Part shown: positions 4,667 to 9,351 of the stretch, piece after piece
Layout: every line of letters begins with the position of its first letter
Numbering within the stretch: the stretch's first letter is position 1
Assembly: GCA_014859805.1 (NCBI GenBank)
Contig: JACUTN010000032.1
Span: 1 to 9,351, forward strand
Length of the DNA: 9,351 nucleotides
Direction: 5' to 3'
From: Candidatus Bathyarchaeota archaeon
GTDB taxonomy: Archaea; Thermoproteota; Bathyarchaeia; Bathyarchaeales; Bathycorpusculaceae
Notes under the pieces: generated by a model
The model's input: the letters and a program-made list of their open reading frames with translations, nothing else
Told to the model about the DNA's origin: nothing
The model's database searches: none
Made by a program: the position numbers and the translations under genes

Positions 4667-7480
4667 TCAGTTTTCTCTAAGCATCTTGCGTCTGATTGCA
4701 ACAAACACGCCGGCGAGAATTACTACTAGAGCAAGGTAGAATGTTAGGGGCTTTGCAATGGTATGTCCTTTAATGGCAACGCTGTAGCCTCCGACAGGAA
4801 CTGCGCTAACAGCGACTCTCGCAGTTTCCGATTGTACGACATTACCATTATCATCTGTAACCTTCAAATACACATAATATATTCCACCTGCGGTTGGAGT
4901 GAAAGTCCAGCTACTTGACGTTGCACCCGAAACTGCCTTGTCATTCAAAAACCATTGATAACTGTATGGCGTGTATCCTCCCGAAACCGCCGATGTAAAC
5001 TCAACAGATTCTTCGACAAAAATTTCAGCTGAAGTTGGCGAAATAGAAACCAAAAGTTTAGGAGCTACAGTTACCGAGGCTTCGTTCGATTGCGCCGTGA
5101 CCCCGAAACTGTCCGTAACAACCATATAAACAGTATAGAATCCAGTTGTCTCCGGTGTAAAAGTCCATGTCGGGTCCGTTGCACCTAACACTGCGCTTCC
5201 GTTGAGGTACCATTGATAGCTGTATGGAGCTTTTCCTCCAGAAACATCAGAAGTGAAAGTTACGGATTCTCCAACTTTAATCCTTGCTGTTGTTGGGCTT
5301 ATCGAAACTGAGATAGGTGGAATTCCGGCATAATGGGCTGTGGCTGTGTGTGGAGCGTTCATATGAACGGTTATGTTAGCCGCTCCGTCGCCTTGCAGTA
5401 ACCCATCAACATCCCAGTGTTCAAACTCGTAATCTTTAACGGTTGGAGCTGTTAATTCTACATTTGTGCAATTGTCATACCAACCCTCGCCTGAAATAAT
5501 TGTGATGTTCGGCGGGTCAACTTTTACGGTTAGGTAGTATTGGATCTTGTAGATTAGGGTAATGGTTTTGGCTTGGTCCATGATGACGCTGTCGGATGGT
5601 GTGTAGTAATCAAACTTGTATCTCATGTCGGAGGAGACTGTGATAACGTCCTGAGGTTTGCTCACGGTTACAGTGGTATTAGCATCAATCCATTCAGTCC
5701 AAGGTGTTGTCTGCTGTACGTCTGTGTAGGTGGTTCCACATTGGGTGTATGTGACTTTGAATGTTCCTCCTAGAGCCTCATCTGGGATGGCCGTGACAGT
5801 AATCTGATACTGGGTCTTGTAGCTTCCGACAACTGTTATAGGTTCTGTCATGAGGAAGGGTGAAGGAGGACCGGTAATGCCGACCAGCTTAAACCTTTTG
5901 CCCGAAACCGTGCTCGGGACGATATCATTATAAGTGTAGTTAATCCATGAGCTTTCGTTAACCCAAATTGCGAATGGCAGTTGAGTATAGTTTAGCTGCA
6001 TATCGTTAACCGTCACCACGGCGCCTATGGCTGTGCCATCTAATCCTGTCTGGGTGAATGTGACGAGGTATTGTTTTACATAATGGGCTATTGCCGTATG
6101 GTTAGCATCCATGTGCACAGTTATAGGATTTCCAGCTATGAAATTATCATCAACAGTCCATTGAGTAAACACGTATCGCTCGCCATTAAAACCAGTTTCA
6201 TCCGGAACGTATAACGGAGCCGTTAATTCCACGTGCGTACAATTGTCGTACCAGTCTTCACCTGGAATAGTCGTAATTCTAGTTGGTTCCGTCCTCACTG
6301 TCAAATAATATTGGGGTGGCGGAGGCGCTCTTACGGTGATTGTTTTTGACTCTGTGTCCCATTTTCCTTCACTGTCCGTAACATTTAAGGTGACGTTGTA
6401 ATTTCCAAATCTGGAATACGCGTTGGTAATGATCGGGTCGGATGTTGTTGTAATGTTGTCGTCTCCAAAGTCCCATTCATAACTGATAATGGTCCCTCCA
6501 TCAGGCGTAGAGGTGGAGGCGTCGAAAATTATTTGCTCTCCTTCTGATGGATCTGGTGGCGAGAAGATGAATGATGCCACGGGATGCTGCCTAACGCTGA
6601 TGATGTTTGTCGAATTGGCTGTTAAGCCGTCGTTGTCGATGATTGTTAATGTCACAGTATAATTTCCAAAGGCATTGTAGCTATGTGTTGTTACTGGGTC
6701 ACTTTCTATAACAACAGGGGTACCGTCACCAAAATCCCAGTTATAACTGGCAATGTAGCCGTCTGAATCGTAGCTGGCAGAAGCGTTGAAAGTCACCGTT
6801 TCGTTTGTATTTGGCCAAGATGGATAATAAAGGAATTCGGCGAAGGGAGGGTGAGGCGTAGGTGCTTCGGGTTGGAACAGGACTGTGGAATCCCCGGAGA
6901 GGGGGTTACGAGTTATATCGCCTGTTTTTGTGGGAATTGTGTCAACGCTGCTTCCGTAAGCGTCGAAATGCATCCTTACACCAGTTGCGTTTGAGAAGGT
7001 TACGGAAACAGTCACTTCCTTGTAGCCCTTTGGTGGTATGGTTCCAATTTTAACACAAGTGTCATTGAACCATGTCGGGTAGACATCGCCTGACGGCCAA
7101 ATCCATATGTTATAAGGTTTTGGAGTGCCGTATTGGAATGCTGATTTCTGTATATCATTGTCGTCCACATTAAGATTTTCGAGGTAACTGTAGCCAGCGT
7201 CATTTAAAGCAATAATCAAGTGTGTGTCGTATGATTCTTTTGCCGCACTGGTGTTGTTAATTCTCACAGTAAAGGTTTGGGATGTTCCTGTAAGATTTAA
7301 TAGCCAGCACTCGTTTAGCCAAGGATCCGGGTCTTCACCGGCAAGTGTTCCCTCAAGTAAGGACACATGTAGAACGGCGCCTCCTCCAACCTGCGTATAA
7401 AATAAAAGAAAAATAGGGATTAACATAGAAAGCATAATAACAGTGATGGTGATCGTAAGTGCTCGCTTACGTGAGGGCAA
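4667..7480 (-). CDS. Large cell-surface protein with PKD, duplicated Cys-module and Ig-like domains
   Basis: The 937-residue protein has surface-layer or adhesin architecture. In order: a hydrophobic signal/anchor (7-28) after SRKR; an N-terminal beta-rich domain (about 35-205); two PKD domains with WDFGDG (248-253) and WDFGDD (336-341); a YYLTV…WYDNCT…HTAIAHY module (391-467) repeated at 648-717; two linker beta domains between them (about 471-645); two Ig-like domains (722-806 and 809-891) sharing APYSYQW/TPYSYQW and TWTFTP/SWTFTP; and a C-terminal membrane helix (912-929) followed by RRKMLREN. I count 22 Asn-X-Ser/Thr sequons, all before residue 761, consistent with a glycosylated exterior. 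Cysteines are few (C58, C142, C414, C581, C671). The protein should be anchored with its bulk outside the cell. TTG 7480 is the start because GGGGAG lies eight bases upstream and an in-frame TAG excludes longer forms. PKD/Ig folds suggest adhesion or a structural role; no enzyme domain is visible. Confidence 0.85.
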   Translation of the reverse strand: MPSRKRALTITITVIMLSMLIPIFLLFYTQVGGGAVLHVSLLEGTLAGEDPDPWLNECWLLNLTGTSQTFTVRINNTSAAKESYDTHLIIALNDAGYSYLENLNVDDNDIQKSAFQYGTPKPYNIWIWPSGDVYPTWFNDTCVKIGTIPPKGYKEVTVSVTFSNATGVRMHFDAYGSSVDTIPTKTGDITRNPLSGDSTVLFQPEAPTPHPPFAEFLYYPSWPNTNETVTFNASASYDSDGYIASYNWDFGDGTPVVIESDPVTTHSYNAFGNYTVTLTIIDNDGLTANSTNIISVRQHPVASFIFSPPDPSEGEQIIFDASTSTPDGGTIISYEWDFGDDNITTTSDPIITNAYSRFGNYNVTLNVTDSEGKWDTESKTITVRAPPPPQYYLTVRTEPTRITTIPGEDWYDNCTHVELTAPLYVPDETGFNGERYVFTQWTVDDNFIAGNPITVHMDANHTAIAHYVKQYLVTFTQTGLDGTAIGAVVTVNDMQLNYTQLPFAIWVNESSWINYTYNDIVPSTVSGKRFKLVGITGPPSPFLMTEPITVVGSYKTQYQITVTAIPDEALGGTFKVTYTQCGTTYTDVQQTTPWTEWIDANTTVTVSKPQDVITVSSDMRYKFDYYTPSDSVIMDQAKTITLIYKIQYYLTVKVDPPNITIISGEGWYDNCTNVELTAPTVKDYEFEHWDVDGLLQGDGAANITVHMNAPHTATAHYAGIPPISVSISPTTARIKVGESVTFTSDVSGGKAPYSYQWYLNGSAVLGATDPTWTFTPETTGFYTVYMVVTDSFGVTAQSNEASVTVAPKLLVSISPTSAEIFVEESVEFTSAVSGGYTPYSYQWFLNDKAVSGATSSSWTFTPTAGGIYYVYLKVTDDNGNVVQSETARVAVSAVPVGGYSVAIKGHTIAKPLTFYLALVVILAGVFVAIRRKMLREN
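5330..5539 (-). repeat. Internal protein repeat, copy 2 (WYDNCT module)
   Basis: It encodes residues 648-717 of the surface protein. It shares with copy 1 the opening YYLTV, the GE-x-WYDNCT-x-VELTAP core, a W-x-VD turn and the ITVHM-x-A-x-HTA-x-AHY ending. Copy 2 is about seven residues shorter between VELTAP and the tryptophan. The pattern resembles InlB B-repeat-like beta modules seen in many surface proteins. Confidence 0.75.
6080..6310 (-). repeat. Internal protein repeat, copy 1 (WYDNCT module)
   Basis: It encodes residues 391-467 of the surface protein and follows a Pro-rich linker (APPPPQ) after the second PKD domain. The cysteine of WYDNCT (C414) is matched by C671 in the other copy. 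The repeats are evident at protein level and have diverged at DNA level, so the duplication is not recent. Confidence 0.75.
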
Positions 7481-7513
7481 AACCTCTCTCCCCTAACATT
7501 TTATTAGGACTAT

Positions 7514-7535
7514 TCCAGAATTTAATGATTCTGGA
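7514..7535. promoter_or_regulatory. 8-bp inverted repeat upstream of the surface-protein gene
   Basis: TCCAGAAT (7514-7521) and ATTCTGGA (7528-7535) are perfect inverted arms around a 6-bp spacer, in the 102-bp gap between the two minus-strand genes. It lies 34-55 bases upstream of the TTG start at 7480 and overlaps a minus-strand TATA-like GATAAATCC (7533-7541), so an operator for the surface protein is the simplest reading. In RNA it would also form a hairpin, so a role in ending the upstream transcript is an alternative. Confidence 0.45.
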
Positions 7536-7582
7536 TTTATCTTCTATAACAATTATCCAAGGATCGGTCAATTAAATTTCGT

Positions 7583-7897
7583 TTAATTACTCGAATCCGC
7601 TTTTCCAGGTTGTTCATATATGTTATTTTTTATTTTGAAGCTTTTTTTTAAAGCGAGAGTTTGAAGCCAAATTGTGTCAAGTTTGCCTTTTGCTTCATTT
7701 ATGATGTCTACGAAGTCTTGTAAGTCGGTGTCTGCTATTGAAAATTCAACGTCAGGAAGACCTGAATACGCCTTCCGTCTAATCGCGATGTGAATGGTGT
7801 CATAGTTAATAAGGGATACCTCTAGTTGGGCGTGAATTGAGCCGGCTTTACGACCTACTAGAGCGCTGACTAATGGAGTCTTCTTTGATTTTTCCAT
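7583..7897 (-). CDS. Uncharacterised 104-aa protein
   Basis: An ATG at 7897 opens a 104-residue frame ending in TAA at 7583-7585. I do not recognise the family. The sequence alternates likely strands (SIHAQLEVSLINY, TIHIAIRRKAY, VEFSIAD) with an amphipathic helix (DLQDFVDIINEAKGKLDTI), suggesting a small alpha/beta domain, followed by a basic, Asn-rich tail. There is no signal peptide, membrane helix or cysteine, so it should be cytosolic. The start is supported by promoter geometry: CTATTTAATC on the minus strand (7921-7930) is about 27 bases upstream, which would make the transcript nearly leaderless. A 14-bp palindrome separates TATA and ATG. The gene reads in the same direction as the surface protein, 102 bp apart, but each appears to have its own control region, so a shared function is not established. 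Confidence 0.7.
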   Translation of the reverse strand: MEKSKKTPLVSALVGRKAGSIHAQLEVSLINYDTIHIAIRRKAYSGLPDVEFSIADTDLQDFVDIINEAKGKLDTIWLQTLALKKSFKIKNNIYEQPGKADSSN

Positions 7898-7898
7898 T

Positions 7899-7912
7899 GG
7901 GCAGGCCTGCCC
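7899..7912. promoter_or_regulatory. Perfect 14-bp GC-rich palindrome at the start of the 104-aa gene
   Basis: GGGCAGGCCTGCCC reads the same on both strands and ends one base before the ATG (7897) of the minus-strand gene. It is strikingly GC-rich in an AT-rich intergenic region, and lies between the TATA-like element (7921-7930) and the start codon, exactly where a homodimeric repressor would block transcription. As RNA it would be a poor hairpin because it has no loop, so a protein-bound DNA operator is more likely. Confidence 0.55.
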
Positions 7913-7939
7913 CCTAAGAAGATTAAATAGAGGCTGATA

Positions 7940-7959
7940 ATTAAATCTTACGATTTAAT
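7940..7959. promoter_or_regulatory. 8-bp inverted repeat in the promoter of the 104-aa gene
   Basis: ATTAAATC (7940-7947) and GATTTAAT (7952-7959) form perfect arms around a 4-bp spacer, about 27 bp upstream of the GC-rich palindrome. It could be an activator or repressor site, or a second core-promoter region, since its left arm offers a TATA-like AAATTA-type box. Confidence 0.4.
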
Positions 7960-8013
7960 AATAGGGTTTTATCTGAAGCTTCAGCACATAATCTCCGTAG
8001 CATTACAAAAGAT

Positions 8014-8019
8014 TAAAAA
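8014..8019 (-). terminator. T-run downstream of the small membrane-protein gene
   Basis: On the minus strand a T6 run (A6 on the plus strand at 8014-8019) follows the TAG at 8075 by about 55 bases, in a T-rich context. It is the best candidate terminator for that gene. Confidence 0.35.
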
Positions 8020-8074
8020 ATAATAGAAGAAACCTCTATTTTCTTTGTCCACGCTGAGACCGAATGTGTATCTC

Positions 8075-8328
8075 CTACTCTTTTCCTCCCCATTTCCCTA
8101 TGTAGACTATGGCGATTACGCATGTCAGTGTGACTATAATGGCAACTATTACGAAGTAAATCCATTCGAACCATGTCCCACCAGCAGTTGTCAATGGTAT
8201 TTCCGCAGTGACAAAGGCTCCAAGCACCACGTTAGTCCAGATCATACCGATGACTATGCCGAAGGCTGTGCCTAATGAAGTGGCTAGGTTTTTCGAATTT
8301 CAGCCATAGTGACTTTCTTCTCACTCAT
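8075..8328 (-). pseudogene. Small two-helix membrane protein (DUF5654-like), frameshifted at an A5 tract
   Basis: An ATG at 8328 sits nine bases behind a perfect GGAGGTG ribosome site (8339-8345) and opens MSEKKVTMAEIRKT before TAG at 8286-8284. In the −1 frame the coding sequence continues NLATSLGTAFGIVIGMIW… and ends at TAG 8075-8077. Frames overlap only within 8284-8302, which contains five A (8293-8289). With one extra A, or a one-base backward slip on the AAA codon, the product is 84 residues: a short charged N-terminus, a membrane helix at about 16-39, an external-type loop with Pro/Gly/Trp, a second helix at about 56-78, and GKWGGKE. The layout resembles small archaeal DUF5654-type membrane proteins of unknown function; that family call is tentative. 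The strong ribosome site and intact 3' part argue for a gene that is or recently was functional. Confidence 0.65.
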
Positions 8329-8336
8329 TCCTCTTC

Positions 8337-8345
8337 TCACCTCCA
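8337..8345 (-). promoter_or_regulatory. Strong Shine-Dalgarno site for the frameshifted membrane gene
   Basis: Minus-strand GGAGGTGAG matches the archaeal 16S tail complement nearly completely and is correctly spaced from the ATG at 8328. It decides the start codon and shows that the upstream short frame is a genuine translation start. A TATA-like TTTAAATTA on the same strand (about 8384-8392) would start transcription near 8362. Confidence 0.6.
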
Positions 8346-8496
8346 TATGGCTTTAAAAAACAGTTGCCGTTGTCAATGAGGTAATTTAAACACTTTGCGA
8401 CGAAACTCTCGTAAGCCTAAAGGGTTAATTGAGGAGAGTAAAATTTCCAAAAAACATAAACAGTCTGAATGGAAACTTATTCGTAGAGGACTTTAA

Positions 8497-9348
8497 GTGA
8501 AGGATGAAGGCGAAGACGTCTCGCAAATCTACAGTGCGGTTAGCCACCCGTTCCGTAAACGAATAATCGAGATCATTGGAGAAAAAGGAAGGTCAACCTT
8601 CACTGAACTAAAGAAGGAACTACACACAACGGTCGGCACACTTTACTATCACATTGACATGCTTAAAGGTCTCATTACTCAAGACGAACGAAAAAGGTAT
8701 ATTCTAACCGAAAGGGGAAAGCTCGCATACACGCTGCTGGTTTCAGACGAAGAGAGGTTTAAAGCGGTCAGTCTCATCGAAAAGAAAGCATCAGCAAGAG
8801 ACCCTTTCAGCAGATTCTGCGCTTCCTTGAAAGGATTTGTTCTGCCAATTAGATTGTTTGAGTTAGTTTACACGAATCCGGTTAGGATGATACCTGAAGC
8901 GTTGCTGATCATAGGTTTTGGAGCATGGTTGGCAGCGGCATCAGGGCTTGAGCCGATTATGTTATTTTATCATAATCCTTTCAGGGTTTCACCTTTGATA
9001 ATAGTATTACAGTATGTTCTCAGTTGGCTGACCATATTTGCATTGTGTGAATTCTTGACTTTCCTATTTTTCAGGAGGGGAAGAGGTGGAGAACTTGCCC
9101 TTCTTGTTGGCTGCGCGTTTTCTTTGCTTCCACTTGACATATTCCCGGTTGTCTGGTTTCTTTCAGCCAAGACGGGGCTGTTTTTCTACTTTTTAAGCGC
9201 CGTTATGTTTCTTCTCCAAGCATGGAGCCTAGGGCTATTAACCTCGACGGTTTGTCTTTCAAAAGGGTTACGTCCAGATAAAGGCGCTTTAGTAAGCGTC
9301 CTAATTGCATACATCAACCTTATAATCGTGTTGTTCCTCAGATTTTGA
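8497..9348 (+). CDS. ArsR-type winged-helix regulator fused to a five-helix membrane domain
   Basis: The 283-residue protein begins with a winged-helix DNA-binding domain (about 12-75): SAVSHPFRKRIIEIIGEKG, then FTELKKEL, a recognition helix TVGTLYYHIDMLKGL and a wing ending ILTERGK. This is the ArsR/PadR-like fold common in archaea. A charged linker (76-110) leads into a membrane domain with about five helices (near 132-149, 165-192, 199-222, 226-250, 262-281), in a layout similar to Yip1-like domains, ending four residues after the last helix. It is probably a membrane-tethered, one-component transcription factor sensing an envelope signal or lipophilic ligand; this is inference. The GTG start at 8497 is supported by GAGG seven to eight bases upstream and is the only reasonable start before the HTH. 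The gene is divergent from the small membrane-protein gene, 168 bp away, which is a plausible target. It ends three bases before the window edge. Confidence 0.8.
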   Translation: MKDEGEDVSQIYSAVSHPFRKRIIEIIGEKGRSTFTELKKELHTTVGTLYYHIDMLKGLITQDERKRYILTERGKLAYTLLVSDEERFKAVSLIEKKASARDPFSRFCASLKGFVLPIRLFELVYTNPVRMIPEALLIIGFGAWLAAASGLEPIMLFYHNPFRVSPLIIVLQYVLSWLTIFALCEFLTFLFFRRGRGGELALLVGCAFSLLPLDIFPVVWFLSAKTGLFFYFLSAVMFLLQAWSLGLLTSTVCLSKGLRPDKGALVSVLIAYINLIIVLFLRF

Positions 9349-9351
9349 TCG

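Noticed and set aside
4354..4739. Two overlapping plus-strand frames of 90 and 98 codons
   Set aside because: They are antisense to the coiled-coil gene and the end of the surface-protein gene; Ser/Phe-rich shadows of Glu/Lys codons, with no ribosome sites.
8045..8275. 76-codon plus-strand frame rich in Tyr/Cys/Asp
   Set aside because: It is antisense to the minus-strand membrane protein gene with the GGAGGTG ribosome site, and its composition is typical of a shadow of hydrophobic codons.
1..9351. CRISPR array, insertion sequence, toxin-antitoxin or defence system
   Set aside because: No regularly spaced direct repeats, terminal inverted repeats with target duplications, transposase, nuclease or toxin-like gene pair could be found on either strand.

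Overview
The window is archaeal. It encodes a group II chaperonin (thermosome), a tRNA-Glu gene with a 19-nt bulge-helix-bulge intron in the anticodon loop, TATA-box promoters, and GGAG/GGAGG ribosome sites next to TTG and GTG as well as ATG starts. The mix of an AT-rich genome, a tRNA intron, Lrp/AsnC and winged-helix/membrane regulators and large PKD/Ig-type surface proteins fits a TACK-group archaeon such as a Bathyarchaeia-like lineage. That placement is an inference from gene content, not from phylogeny.

Layout. 1-152 (-): the 5' end of an Lrp/AsnC regulator, running off the left edge. 305-403 (+): a tiny SEC-C zinc-motif protein. 571-1320 (+): a ThiF/MoeB/HesA E1-like adenylyltransferase. 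1429-3072 (+): thermosome subunit. 3154-3250 (+): tRNA-Glu(CTC). 3251-4070 is mostly intergenic but contains, on the minus strand (3516-3708), a small two-helix membrane protein gene with a one-base frameshift. 4071-4527 (-): a coiled-coil plus Pro/Glu-rich acidic protein, also frameshifted near its 5' end. 4667-7480 (-): a 937-residue surface protein with an N-terminal signal/anchor, two PKD domains, duplicated Cys-containing modules, two Ig-like domains and a C-terminal membrane anchor. 7583-7897 (-): a 104-residue protein of unknown function with a perfect 14-bp palindrome at its start. 8075-8328 (-): another small two-helix membrane protein, frameshifted at an A-tract. 8497-9348 (+): an ArsR-type winged-helix domain fused to a five-helix membrane domain.

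The genes do not form one recognisable operon or pathway. Most have their own promoter and are separated by 70-350 bp. The plus-strand block at the left is housekeeping (chaperonin, E1 enzyme, tRNA). The minus-strand block from 3.5 to 8.3 kb is mainly envelope-associated or uncharacterised protein genes.

The least expected feature is that three short minus-strand genes each need a single-base frame correction near the 5' end, while four long genes totalling about 6 kb are intact. This could be sequencing error, gene decay or frameshifting. I see no CRISPR array, insertion sequence, phage gene or recognisable defence system.
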